A stretch of 64,000 bases of DNA from Diphasiastrum complanatum (Eukaryota; Streptophyta; Lycopodiopsida; Lycopodiales; Lycopodiaceae): the NCBI GenBank assembly GCA_029204225.1, contig CM055106.1, positions 11,514,539 through 11,578,538 on the forward strand. Reading direction: 5' to 3'. Under the pieces are notes generated by a model. The model saw only the letters and a list, made by a program, of their open reading frames with translations, searched no databases and was not told where the DNA came from. The position numbers and the translations under genes are program-made. Below, piece by piece: positions 1 through 11,466 of this stretch; the stretch's first letter is position 1; every line of letters begins with the position of its first letter.

Positions 1-682
1 TAGCTGAAAGGCACAAAATTAAAACCTCAGAAATATAAAAGTTAAGACTAAGCATCAGATTCTATACATTTTTCTTGTGAATATGTAAGTCAATTGATGC
101 TGAATGCTGGACGTATTTACATAAATTTAAAGAGCAACACTTGCTGTAATGAAATTGATACAAAGAGGAAAGTTGAAAATTTGACGCTGCTGTTACGTCT
201 TCGAACTGTGATATCCATATTGTTAAGTTCGTTTCCAGATTGAACATGTTTTCGATCAGTTTATAATCGTAACTAAGAGTAGTAGAATTTATGTGATGAA
301 CATTTAAGGTTTGATTAGGGATCGTATAGATCCGTCACCCTCAATAGAACCACTCTGAAAGGCACTCTACAGAGACTCTACCTAGTAATGTAGACAACTA
401 TCACTGCTCACACTTCAATCTTAACTTAGTTATGTGTAGCTATCATATTTAATGTGTTTGATCACCTCTCATAATAACTCCATTAACTGAGAGTGTACAT
501 GAAGCCGTTATACAGGCACCTGTCAGATACTGCTGTACGCTAAAGTTCTTTGTTGTTTTAAGGCCAACTAGTAAGAATTTTCCAGGATCCTTGAAAAGAC
601 AAGATGCCACATATATTGGTGAATTGGCTTCATTCATGCAGTGTTCCAAGATCATTATGGCGCTTTTCTCACTCTCCCTCCC

Positions 683-740
<58 letters not shown>

Positions 741-1729
741 ACATCCTGCAGTAGGTGTGAGTATTTTTGCAGGCGATATGCTTACGTTGGTGATCTCTCT
801 TTTTGCAAATCTATAGGTTATTTTGTCTTAAGAAATCGGTCTATTTTTTCTCAAACGATCTTCAACGAGAGCTTGAAATCTTACATGAGAGAAATGAGGT
901 CTGTGCCTCTCCCTTTACCTCTGGCAATACCTGAATGCTGGTAGGTTGTTCGTCATAATGGCTTGACAGTGCTTTTAGGCGTTGTCTTTTTTGTTGAATC
1001 CCATCCAAGCTAGGAAAAGCATCTGTGGATCAATCCATACACATGTCTTGTGCTGCAGATTCAGTCGTCGCTTTTAAGTGACAGAGATTTACTTTTTAGT
1101 CTTCGAATTGATGCCGTAAATTTTCTATCTTTTCAGTCCTAATATAGATAGTGTGTCCTTCCTCATCTCTTCCCTTACCAATGGACATTTAGTCTTACAT
1201 TCTCAAAAGCTTATGCACTACTGTTCTATCTTGGAAGATTTGGTTGTGGCATTCAGGTTCTACTGAGGTCGATTTCATGCATGAGTATCTAAACTGCAAA
1301 CAAGGCTGAATCTAGCATAGAAAGTCCGCAAGTACCCTGATACTGTTGAATATCAATGAGCTTCTGAACTTATAGTTATGGCACGCTGTGGTGGCATAGT
1401 GTTAAGAATCTGATAACTACCATTTGAATCCATATAAAATGATGCAAAGAACAAGCTTTGATTTGCGAAGAGATGAGAAAAACAATTTGTCAGGAAGATA
1501 TGATAAGATTGCATTTTTCAGGAAGTAATTTATTGGTACAAAAACTTCATAGCCCAAGAGCTCTCTCAATCAATCTACCTGATTGTGCCCACCATCTTCC
1601 CTAGTCATCTCAACTAAGGTGGCTGTGATCTCAGGTTCAATTTTCAACAAATTTAGAGTCGAAGGTCCACATCCAGGATGAGTTGCATCTCAAGTCAGGG
1701 TCATGTAGGAAGTAGGCATAATTATGCTA
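1..1729. other. No gene recognised
   Basis: AT-rich sequence with stops in all frames and no recognisable protein similarity on either strand. The only distinctive item is the compound TC/AC microsatellite near 690-743. Short open frames around it only reflect the Ser-Leu or Arg-Glu translation of the microsatellite. Confidence 0.6.
686..743. repeat. Compound (TC)n-(AC)n microsatellite
   Basis: About 30 bases of perfect TC repeat run directly into about 28 bases of AC repeat. Confidence 0.95.
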
Positions 1730-2430
1730 AAAATGAGTTGAGGTCTTGCAAATTTAAAGCTCCCTATGAACCCACTTTGTGAGTCCTTCATGTTCAACCA
1801 ATCTTTCTATTAGACTTTTGATGTCAATACCTTGTAGCAGGTTTGTAAGAAAGTTAATATACAGATCCTCAAAATTTCAAATTAGAAGCTCTATTTCAAA
1901 TCCAAGCTAGGACTTCAAGCAAAATTATATTAATATCTTGTGCTTTGTCTTCTTTTGACTTCACATGAATATTTTATAGTCATAGACATATATGGTTCTC
2001 CAGATGTAGGATCATGTATGTCTTTATTGAAACCAATATGTAAGGAATTTGAAGCCATAACATCTCTCTAGTAGCTTGTGTGCTAATGAAATTTGTTTTA
2101 GTAGCTGAGATTGATAGAGGATCCTGCTTCCTTTTGCTAGACTAACCTATATGAAGCTCCATCTTCAAGAAGTAAAACATAACTTGATGTACATCTCCAA
2201 ATATCAAAATTACAACCCTAATTTGCATCCAAGTAATTGAAGATCTTGTGAATCTTTACCATAGTAAGATATGCTTAGTATTCTTAATCTTCTTGAGCAT
2301 TCTGACATTCTTCTTGCACCTTAGGAATGTGTAGAAACATGACTACTTATAAATGTAGGAAGCATCTCCAATTGAAAATGAATAGTTAGCCTGTCTTGAG
2401 CATAGGGAAACATGAATTAGACTACAAAAT
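1730..2430 (-). pseudogene. Decayed Copia RT/RNase H remnant
   Basis: Read on the minus strand with frame changes, this stretch follows the order of a Copia polyprotein C-terminus. First comes an ARRMSECSRRLRILS-like piece matching the AKRILRYLKGT region near 2290-2420. Next is a piece resembling the RNase H signature (DAN.GC...RCTSSYVLLLEDGAS, near 2229-2140), then SSINLS matching SLSSTEAEY. It ends with an EDLYINFLTNLL stretch resembling the QLADIFTKPL tail near 1830-1740. Stops and frameshifts are frequent, so it is an old pseudogene with no recognisable LTRs. The assignment rests on co-linear weak matches; any one alone would not be convincing. Confidence 0.55.
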
Positions 2431-3445
2431 ATGGGAATTTGTGCGTGGAACCCTTGCCGTTATTCCTTTATCATTTGTGATCGAAGCATGTTCTTTTTCC
2501 AATCTATTACTTATCCCTTATGTGTAGTGATCTAGTTGCTTTCATTCACATTGAGCTCCCTTATAAGTATGGTTCTCATTGATTTGACGAGCCTTGAAAT
2601 TTCTATAATTTGTCATTTGTACTCCACAAGGAGGTGATGCATCTGTTACATCTACCAATCATAGCATCTCAACATTTAATCCATTCATTAGCATCATATT
2701 GACATGGTAAAACAAGAAATCAAGAAACTAGACAAAATGTAGAAATCCTCACCAAGTATGTCAAAGGTAGATAGAATCATTCATTACATAGGGGCCTATA
2801 ACTAGAGCATGATCAAGCTCTCTTGTGAAGAAATTGGCAAATGATCCACGATAACACCAAAAGCCAGAGCTCTCAAGAAGAGAAGCCCTCAAATCTCATT
2901 AGAGAGAATTCAAACTCAGTAGCATTAATTTAGTTATTTATAGTGGGCCTTTGTGCCCTCTATTATTATTTGGGGTCTTATCCATACATTTGGTGTTGCT
3001 ACCTTATACATTGCTCTATAATAAGGGATGATGGTTTCATCTGGTAGCTCCAATGCTAGTCCAAATCCCATTTGGCAAAAAGATTCTTTTGGTCATTTGT
3101 GTACAAGTAGTTTGGCAATATTGAATATGCTACCCAATAAACTAAGTTTCCCAATGTAAATTCTCTCTCACAAAAATAAATTACTTTATTTCCAAACGTG
3201 AATTTCCTCATTGATTAACATTTACAATGCTAATGCCATATTTGCTCATTGAAGAGGATTGAAATTATGTGTCTCAAATTTTCCATGGTGACTACAAGAA
3301 CTTTTACAGCTTCAAATATTAGAATATAGAGTTTGTTCGGTTGGCTTTCCAAAATATTATAGACACTCCTAATGGACACAAAAGGCTTCCAAGGTTATTT
3401 CTCTTAAAATATCCATGGAGCGATATAATTTCTTCACTATTAAGG
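2431..3445. other. No gene recognised
   Basis: AT-rich sequence without a supported ORF or repeat. It may be more of the same decayed Copia, but I could not follow it. It is the left flank of the element inserted at 3446. Confidence 0.5.
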
Positions 3446-4076
3446 TGTGAAAGTACTGTACTTTAGGACCATAAATGGATCTACAAAAGATCCACAAGAG
3501 TGATTGGATGCTTGCTTAACAATCTATCAAAAAACTAGACACAAAAAAGTTGATCTAGATTGGCAATTTGACAAACAACAAGCATTAACAATCAAAAGCA
3601 TTGATAAACATTGAAATCCGAGCCCACACGTGTGTACTACAGGCTGTAGTACGGCCTTCAACCTGAGAAACAAGTAAAAATTGATTTGGTTTCATTTGGA
3701 TCACAAAAACTCAATGTACATAGTGAACTAGCTTGAGATTGCCAATGAGCTCCAAATTTTTTTTGCATGTAATAAGGAAGTTAACTCACTCTCCTTGACC
3801 TAAAATGAAACCCTAGTCTATTTCCTAGAGTTATGCTTGGTAGGTAGCTAGTTGGTCAAATTTTCACCTTAAACTTAGGTGTAGGTCCTATAAAGTAGGG
3901 ATGACCACCAAATAGACATGACCAACTCTCTTGACTTGACCTAACCTACATTAGGATGGGTTTCCCATGTGGCATCATGGCCTCACATGTGTGGGACCCA
4001 CTTGTGTACACAATTTACACTATTCTACATTGTTTTTGATCAAGCTAGATTTGCCAATTTTTGGCAATTCTTCACA
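3446..4076 (-). repeat. Copia 3' LTR (left)
   Basis: A 631-bp LTR paired with 6813-7426. It carries a CACACGTGTG palindrome (3625-3634), followed at once by a short hairpin (GTACTACA, 3-nt loop, TGTAGTAC), and a second CACATGTGTG site near 3984. These motifs are repeated in the partner LTR. Confidence 0.93.
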
Positions 4077-4087
4077 CTCCTCCTCAA
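4077..4087 (-). other. Polypurine tract
   Basis: Minus-strand TTGAGGAGGAG abuts the 3' LTR. This is the expected place for plus-strand priming. Confidence 0.85.
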
Positions 4088-4135
4088 ATTTAGCTTGATC
4101 TATTTACAACTCTCTTGATAGATGAATGAAAGCTT

Positions 4136-6031
4136 TTAGAAGTGTCTAAAAAATCCATCTACAAACAAGGAACTTTTGAGACTCCAATAGAGAATGATGT
4201 CCATGAAGGATCTTTCACCACCTCTTAGAGAATCCCTTACAAGATGTTCCATGAATGTGTCTATATACATGTAGTACACTTCAAAACTAAAGATTTCCAA
4301 AGCAAATGATGTTTCATCTTTTATGACTCTATTCAAACTATTACAAAAATAGTTATCCAGTGAAATTGCTTTATCAACAACAAATGTAGATTTCAAAGCA
4401 TCCCATTTCATTGTCTTGTCATACAAAGTAATAAACACCATGGATCTTAAAGGTAAGAAACAAGTCACCTCATGTCTACTAATACTTTCCAAAAAGTATT
4501 CAAAGATAGTAGACTCTCCAATGCTCACCACCCTTGCAAGATGCACACTTGAATGGACAATTTGCATGCAATTTGATGACTCAGCCATTGTCATTGAGGA
4601 CTCCCTTGGAACTCTCATGCTTTGAGGCTGATCCTCAAGATCTTCCTCCTTTTGATGCTCCTTCTCAATGCAAGCAAGATCACACTTTGCCAAGATCTCC
4701 TCCTGAGTGATCTCCTCCTTCGCCAAGCTCATTCTTTCAAAAGCAACACTAGCTTCCAACTTAAACAATCTTCCATGTTTAAATCCCTTTGCAATGCAAA
4801 CATCATTCTTCAAGATGAAGCAAACACCATGCTTAAAGTGGACATCCAAACCACTCTCTAAGAGTAGACCAACACTAAGCATATTCTTGGTGATTGATGG
4901 TACATAAAGGACATTTTCTAGATCCATGCATTTTGAGGATTCTAGATACAAAGAGATGGTGCCAACACCATCTATCCTACACTCTTCATCATTTGCAGTA
5001 AACACAAACTTTTTAGCATCATTGAATGAGTGTAAGGTTGAGAAAAAGTCCTTTTCACAAGACATGTGGGAGCTAGCCCCACTGTCGATCCACCAATTGT
5101 CTCTTGAATTGCTATTGCTTGTTGGTGAGGATGTAGATGCCATCAAGAATACATCTACTTCATCCTCTTCCTCCTCCTTTGCAAGGTTTCCTTGTTTGTC
5201 CTCCTCCACTTGTGCTCTTAGCCTCTTTTAGCATTCAGATGCATAATGCCCCTTCTTTCCACAAAAGAAACATTTTTGCTTTGACTTGTCCTTTGAACTT
5301 GATGCATCATCCTCTTCTTTGGCCTCCTTTGGATGCTTCTTCTTTCCATTGGTCTTCTTTTTGCCCTTGAATGAGAAATTGGCTTTCTCATCACCAACCT
5401 GCAAAGACAAGGAACTCATCCTAGATTTTGCATGGAGCATCCTACACTCTTCAGCCACTAATACACTGTGAAGTTTTTCTATAGTTGGCAAAGTGTCTTG
5501 GATGGCAAAACTTTGGACCAAATTTGCAAAGTCATCTCCTAGACCATTAAGGACAATTTGTACAAGTCCTCCATCATGAATCTTTTCTTCAATGGAAGCC
5601 AACTCCCTATTTAGAGACTTGATTATGAGTACATAATCCTGTGCACTCTCCTCACTTCTCCTCATGCTTTGCAAAATTTGATTTCTAAGCATAAGAACTC
5701 TAGAAGTGTTGCTAGACTCAAAGATTGATTTTAAAGACTCCCAAGCCTCTTTAGCATTAGTACAAGCTGATACTTCTCTCAACAAATCATTGCTCACATT
5801 CATCTTCACACAATGAAGTGCAAGCCTAGATCTCTTCTTGTATCTAGCTAACTCATGTGCACCTAGAGGTTCATCTTCATCTTCAATCAAGAACTCATAA
5901 AGGTCTTGGAGCACTAAGAGTGACTCCATTCTAACCTTCCAAATAGCATAATTTGTAGAATTCAACCTCTCACTAGCTTCTAGAAGGTATGCTCCAGCAG
6001 ATCCCATCTTACTAGTGACTTCTACAAACAA
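4136..6031 (-). pseudogene. Copia gag-protease with non-pol tail, one in-frame stop
   Basis: The minus-strand frame starts at the methionine at 6031 (MFVEVTSKMGSAGAY; MGSAGAYLLEA is the family's usual start). It runs through the UBN2/Copia gag domain to a CCHC knuckle, CFFCGKKGHYASEC. A TAA at 5230-5228 sits right after the knuckle. The same frame then continues into the aspartic protease (WWIDSGASSHM; catalytic DSG near 5085) and the start of the pre-integrase region. The last 200 or so residues do not resemble integrase, RT or RNase H, and end near 4136. A segment ending MDIILYW may be distantly like tails at 36.3 kb and 49.2 kb. One stop in about 630 codons suggests recent loss of function or readthrough. 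Confidence 0.85.
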
Positions 6032-6799
6032 GAAATAGATTTGATTGACTTGAAACTCACAAAGGTCTCACACTTGCAGTGTTTCACTCAAATTTGATTT
6101 CTAATCCAACAAATGGACTTATAATCACAGTTCTATCACTCCCTCACAAAGCTGGAATGAAGATAAGATGAAGTGAAAACTACTTTCAAACAAATCTTGC
6201 CAAGAAATGGATTTGATTGTCTCTAGAAACTCACTAAGGTCTCTCTCTTGTAGTTTTTCACTCAAATTAGATTTCTACTCCAACAAATGGACTTATAATC
6301 TCAGTTCTAGCACTCCCTCACAAAGTTGGAATGAAGATAAGATGATGTGAAATCTACTTACAATCAAATCTTGCCAAATTTGGCTATTTTTGGACAAAAA
6401 AATGACTTAATCTCTTTCTTCCTTCTTGGTGTACTTTCAAGACCTGTTTTTAACCTTAATAGGACTTGAACTCAGCCTAGATTAATTAGATTCCATGAAA
6501 CAAATTCAAATCTAATCAATGGCAAATGATCTTGGTAAATTATCCTAGGATCTCCACCAAAAATTACACCAATAGCTCACAAATTGAATTTTTTTGGATC
6601 AAATGAATACCATGCATTAAATGCAGGTTCAGAGGTGCCCACACATGTGGACAGTACGAATTTGGACCCCTACCAAGTTTGGGATCAAATCTCCTCACCA
6701 AAATCAAGATTCTAGCTTGCCCTCTCAATACTAGCTTTTAGCACCAAAACTTGCTAAAAATGGATTTGCATTAGATCAATGGCTTATGCTCTTGTACTT

Positions 6800-6812
6800 G
6801 GCTCTGATACCA
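6800..6812 (-). other. Primer-binding site, initiator tRNA-Met type
   Basis: Minus-strand TGGTATCAGAGCC lies immediately inside the 5' LTR. This is the standard plant Copia PBS, complementary to the 3' end of initiator tRNA-Met. Confidence 0.92.
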
Positions 6813-7426
6813 TGTGAAAGTACTGTACTTTAGGACCATAAATGGATCTACAAAAGATCCACAAGAGTGATTGGATGCTTGCTTAACAATCTATCAAAAA
6901 ACTAGACACAAAAAAGTTGATCTAGATTGGCAATTTGACAAACAACAAGCATTAACAATCAAAAGCATTGATAAACATTGAAATCTGAGCCCACACGTGT
7001 GTACTACAGGCTGTAGTACGGCCTTCAACCTGAGAAACAAGTAGAAATTGATTTGGTTTCATTTGGATCACAAAAACTCAATGTACATAGTGAACTAGCT
7101 TGAGATTGCCAATGAGCTCCAAAAATTTTCTGCATGTAATAAGGAAGTTAACTCACTCTCCTTGACCTAAAATGAAACCCTAGTCTATTTCCTAGAGTTA
7201 TGCTTGGTAGGTAGCTAGTTGGTCAAATTTTCACCTTAAACTTAGGTGTAGGTCCTATAAAGTAGGGATGACCAACTCTCTTGACTTGACCTAACCTACA
7301 TTAGGATGGGTTTCCCATGTGGCATCATGGCCTCACATGTGTGGGACTCACTTGTGTACACAATTTACACTACTCTACATGATTTTTGATCAAGCTAGAT
7401 TTGCCAATTTTTGGCAATTCTTCACA
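6813..7426 (-). repeat. Copia 5' LTR (right)
   Basis: A 614-bp partner of 3446-4076 that lacks the extra ACCAAATAGACATG present in the other copy. Its inner border adjoins the primer-binding site. Confidence 0.93.
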
Positions 7427-7649
7427 TAAGGTAATCCCCATATATTTTCTCATATGAAATAAAATCATTTTCAACTTTCAATATATCTCTAGCATATTTG
7501 ATTGTAAATTAAATCATTTGTAGATTATATCTTTACAACAACCACCCATAGCCAATATTGGTCACTACAACAATTTGAGCAATTTCTAAAGAAAATATTG
7601 AGACTTCTTGTTTGTGAAAGCAAAGAAAAAATTTAATTAGCTATCCTTG

Positions 7650-7734
<85 letters not shown>

Positions 7735-8076
7735 AATGAATATAAAATTAAACTTTGTTTTAAAATTTTTGACCACATGCATCATTCCAATTGAGTTCAA
7801 CTCCTTGTCTCTTTAAGTTAGTCGAAAAGGGACTGCATATTCTTGTGATAAGCATACAGAAGTACTTGGAGGGAGGCTGATGTACCACCAGTTTTTGCAT
7901 GAACTGATAAAATAATAATTAGAATCTCTAAAATAAATAATATAAAAATACAAAATTTAAAATTTGAATGTCATCAAAATCAAATTCAGCTTAGAAAGTA
8001 TGACTTATCACATGAAAAATGGCCCTCGTCACCACTACTCAGATGAGAAGGCCTCTCATAATAAAGTCGTGTCTTT
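7427..8076. other. No gene; spacer with GA microsatellite
   Basis: AT-rich spacer between two Copia insertions. Apart from the GA tract at 7656-7730 I see no feature. Confidence 0.6.
7656..7730. repeat. (GA)n microsatellite
   Basis: Uninterrupted GA dinucleotide run of about 75 bases. Confidence 0.97.
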
Positions 8077-8777
8077 TGTTAAAAATGCAGCAAAAAGACT
8101 CCAATAAACTTGTGAAATGATGGAGGAAGCACCTTGAATAGATCCAATTGAGATCCAATACCAAAAACACCATCCAATTTAGTGTTTACTAGCTTTTCCT
8201 TGGCTTTATCTCCACTATAAGGCTCCAATTCTTGCAATTCCCTTCACATGTGTGAATGTATGGCCTGTCATAGGCAGAGGACAGTACCTTAACTCTCTAA
8301 TCAATCCCACAAATGCAAAGAACCAAATCCAAATGACAAATATCAAGCATAGAGATCACCAACAACAATGATAGAAGGAAAACCAAATTTTTACTCATAC
8401 ACTGATGGAGAAACCATCACATATTTATACATAAGTAGCTCAGATCTGAACATTTTAGAGCTTCTCTGAACTCATCATGACCTAACTCTAACATCCAACC
8501 TAATAGGTCACTTAATCCTCCTTAATTGGGGGTCAAGATTTTGAGATCCAAAAACAATGTAAAAAATGCTATTTTTGGCTCCTTTTTCTCTAGCCTATAT
8601 ATGTACATTTTGGCCTTATTTCAAAAGTGCCTTATTTCACAATGTAGGATGAAGGGTAAAGTTTTTGAAAAGCATCCTATGCTATTTGGCACGTGTGACA
8701 TCCCACAACATGGCCATCTTACCAATTACAAGTCATATTACCAAAATTGGTCCAAACTAGCTTGTGGATTTTTAGCA
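8077..8777 (-). repeat. Copia LTR of element A (3')
   Basis: About 701 bp, from TGTTAAAAATGCAGC on the left to TTTTTAGCA on the right, followed by a polypurine tract (GAGGAGGAGTG on the minus strand). It aligns with 10776-11453 and, inverted, with 13003-13540. It carries the TTCACATGTGTGAA motif at 8243-8256. Confidence 0.85.
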
Positions 8778-8790
8778 CTCCTCCTCACAA

Positions 8791-9258
8791 CTAGTTTGGA
8801 TCTAACATAGATCCACTAATCACTCCAAGAGATGTTCTTAACTTTATGAATGCTACTCTTTGAAGAGGTTTAGTGAGTATATCAGCCACACGCTCACTAC
8901 TTATATCAGCCACATGCTCACTACTTGATACATGCTCCAAAGAGATCTCCTTTGCTTGCATCTTTTCCCTCACAAAGTGATGACAAATCTCTATGCGTTT
9001 GGACCTTGCATGGAAAATTGGATTTGATGCAAGATGTTGGGCTGAGATGTTGTCATTATAGATGATTGGTGCATCCTTTGGATCCATAATCTTTAGCTCC
9101 ACTAGTAGTCTCTTGATCCAAAGCACCTCCTTGGTTGTTGTAGTAAGTGCCTTGTACTTAGCCTCGATTGAAGAGAGTGAGATTATTTCTTGCTTCTTTG
9201 ATAGCCAAGAAACTACTCTATCACCTATGAAGGTTGCATATGCACTTGTTGAGTTCAT
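8791..9258 (-). pseudogene. Copia RNase H C-terminal part
   Basis: A 155-residue frame with the Copia RNase H series: VVSWLSKKQE, ISLSSIEAKYKAL, YNDNISAQHLASNP, HARSKRIEICHHFVREK and ADILTKPLQ. The usual SSTEAEY is changed to SSIEAKY. A 24-bp in-frame tandem duplication (8879-8926) repeats the SSEHVADI segment just before the LTK motif. The upstream catalytic part is missing because the frame begins at the junction with the segment at 9251-9508. Confidence 0.9.
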
Positions 9259-9508
9259 TATGCTATACCCAGGACATGCCCCTTAGTATAGCATAATGAA
9301 CTCAAAAATACACTGTACAAGCTAATTTCTTCCTATGTGTGGCTACTTGGCTAACCCAAGTAGCCGTAGACGGGATCAGTGCCCGATCAATATATCCTAG
9401 TGGGTCACGTCCCCAACACAACTAAATACAACAAATCTAATTAACTGTACACTAATTACAATATCACATTTAGAGCTTACATGAAATGTATATCAGATTA
9501 ACTCTGAT
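9251..9508. other. Structured insert replacing the RT palm
   Basis: Non-coding segment between RT and RNase H fragments. It has a perfect 18-bp inverted repeat (9251-9268 and 9286-9303, 17-nt loop) and a second hairpin with a 10-bp stem and 5-nt loop (9341-9350/9356-9365). The left arm of the first repeat overlaps the first codons of the RNase H fragment. Read on the minus strand, TGTTGGGGACGTGACCC near 9419 resembles an LTR start, so this may be an LTR fragment of another family. Confidence 0.55.
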
Positions 9509-9510
9509 TT

Positions 9511-10020
9511 CTAACTCTTAAGGTACAAGATAGGATCATATTCACTTTGAGAGAAACCATGTGAAATAAGATAATGATGTAGTCTTGAATTCCAATACCT
9601 AGAAGCTTGCTTCATGCCATAGATGCTCCTTGATAGATGACAAACTTTGTTCTCCAACCCGAGCTTGATGAATCTTTGGAGCTGCTCCATGAAGATGTCT
9701 TCTTCCAAGAATCCATTAAGAAATGCATTTGACACATCCATTTGACAAAACATCCATACAAAATGAGAGGCAAGAGCAAGTATCAATCTTATTGTGACTA
9801 TCTTGGCCATGGGTGCAAAATTCTCCTCATACTCTATGCCCTTCTCTTGGGCATATCCCTTGGCAACTAGCCTTGCCTTGTGCTTGCTTATTTCCATATG
9901 AATTTAACTTGAGAGTTTGAACACCTACTTACATCCTATCACATTCTTAGAAGGTCTATCAACAAGGATCCAAGTACCATTATCTATCAAAGCATTATAT
10001 TCATCTAGCATATCTTGGTA
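9511..10020 (-). pseudogene. Copia reverse transcriptase N-terminal half
   Basis: The minus strand reads KHKARLVAKGYAQEKGIEY, NFAPMAKIVTIRLILALA, QMDVSNAFLNGFLEEDIFM and SIYGMKQASRYWNSRLH, the fingers and first palm blocks of Copia RT. The frame ends before the YVDD block. Upstream, from 9898 to 10020, another frame holds the preceding ALIDNGTWILVD-like segment. Confidence 0.88.
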
Positions 10021-10775
10021 TTATTCTTTTGAACTCAAAGCATCTTCTACGTTTGAAGGCCCATCAAAACTTGACATAAGAACAAAAGAAGTAGATGGAT
10101 TATCCTCGACAAGTTTTCCAAGTCTAGTTCCCTTAGCAATACATTTTTCCTTCTTTATGTAACAATCATTAGAAGTGAATTCCACAAAAAAACCATTATC
10201 AACCATCTGTCCCAACCACATGTCCAACATGAAGTAGATTCTTAGTGATGCTACGAATGTACAAGACTCCTTCAACATTGACCTTTCTTGAATATCCTAA
10301 GCACAAGGGGATAGAACCTACACCTTCTGTCTTACAAACATCATCATTCACTATAAATGATAGACTTGATAGGTCCTTCATAAGACAAAAGAGTTGAAAA
10401 GTACTCCCTTTTACTTGTCATGTGGGAACTTTCTCCACTATCTACCCACCATGGATCTTCCCCTTGAAGCTTGATGAAAAAAAAAGCTTGACATCATTAG
10501 TGAGTCCTCATGTGGACTCTCTTCCTCCTCTTGGTTGATGTTTGCTTGTCCTTGTGCTTGCTTCCTCTTGAAGCATTCCGAGGTACAGTGCCCCATCTTG
10601 CTCATTTGATCTTGGACTTGTCCCCTTGGTCTTGATTGGAGTTGGAGTTGAAGATCCATGTTGACTTTCAATCTTTGCTTGACCCTTCTTGAATGTGGCT
10701 CCCTCACTGTTGGTTTTGCCCTTGCCTTTGGTGAAGAGTGCTTGATCATATCCATCATGGATATAGAGCCTATCT
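10021..10775 (-). pseudogene. Copia gag C-terminus, protease and joined RT linker
   Basis: Several minus-strand frames make up a broken polyprotein. It contains a gag basic region and half a CCHC knuckle (GHCTSECFKRKQ, the first two cysteines lost). Next comes a protease with WWVDSGESSHM near 10450-10410, then a GVGSIPLCLG...GVLYI segment. Finally a pre-integrase strand runs directly into SSFDGPSNVEDALSSKE, which normally follows integrase. The integrase coding region is therefore deleted. Confidence 0.8.
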
Positions 10776-11453
10776 GATAAAAATGCAGCAAAATAAACCC
10801 ATTTGGTCCTAGAAATTATGAATAAAGCACCTACTTAAGATCCAAACAAGATCTAGAAGCTAGATTACTAATCAATGCATTGATTCCTAGCTTACCTTGG
10901 CTTGAACTCCATGAATTAGCTCCAAAACTCTTCACATGTGTTAAAGTACAGCATGTTGTTGCTTGTGTACCATACTTGCAACTCCAAAATCATTCAATCA
11001 TCACAAAAAATCATATGCCAATAGCATTCATCAATCAAATCATAGACTCAAACTAGTCAAGAAGGAAAATCTCAATTTTTCTCATAATTGGATGGAAATC
11101 CCATCACATATTTATACATGTAGAGCTCGGATCTGAGCATATTAGGGCTTCTACGTATTCATCATAACCTAACCCTAACATCTAACCTAAATATCCACTT
11201 GATCCACCCTATTTAGGGTCAGTACCTTGAGATCCAAAAATAATGAGAAAAATGCTATTTTAAGCTCCTACTTTTTTTCTACCCTATCTATGCACTCTTT
11301 GGACATATCCCAAAGGTACCATTCCAAAGCTAGGTTAATGATTTGACTTAGAATAAGGTATTTTATGCTTTTGTCATGTGTGACATCCCACAACATGGCC
11401 TCAAAGTCATTTACAAGTGATAATTGTGCAAACTAGCTTGTGTAAATTTAACA
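10776..11453 (-). repeat. Middle Copia LTR shared by two bodies
   Basis: A 678-bp LTR similar along its length to 8077-8777. On its right, a GAGGAGGAGTG polypurine tract and RNase H end at 11467. On its left, gag begins abruptly at 10775. It therefore acts as the 3' LTR of the right body and the 5' LTR of the left one. It carries CTTCACATGTGT near 10930. Confidence 0.8.
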
Positions 11454-11466
11454 CTCCTCCTCACAA

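Larger units (their letters stand above)
3441..7431 (-). mobile_element. Complete non-autonomous Copia retrotransposon with TSD
   Basis: Two direct LTRs (3446-4076 and 6813-7426) start TGTGAA and end TTCACA when read on the minus strand. They are flanked by an identical 5-bp duplication, TAAGG (3441-3445 and 7427-7431). On the minus strand the order is LTR, primer-binding site, gag, protease, a non-pol tail, polypurine tract, LTR. Integrase, reverse transcriptase and RNase H are absent, so it must have used enzymes from a partner element. The LTRs differ by a 14-bp insertion/deletion near 3907 and a few substitutions, so the insertion is fairly young compared with its neighbours. Confidence 0.93.
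8077..11453 (-). mobile_element. Rearranged Copia element A, internally deleted
   Basis: The minus-strand element is bounded by two related LTRs, 10776-11453 (5') and 8077-8777 (3'). The 5' LTR directly abuts mid-gag, so the PBS and gag N-terminus are missing. Integrase is also deleted: the pre-integrase segment joins an RT linker near 10120. The RT palm with the YVDD motif is replaced by a structured 250-bp segment (9251-9508). The LTRs are divergent, so this is an old, multiply deleted copy. The middle LTR also serves as the 3' LTR of the next body (11467-12999). Confidence 0.75.

Noticed and set aside
449-944. Open frames across the TC/AC microsatellite
   Set aside because: They translate to Ser-Leu, Arg-Glu or Thr-His runs produced by the dinucleotides, with no flanking similarity.
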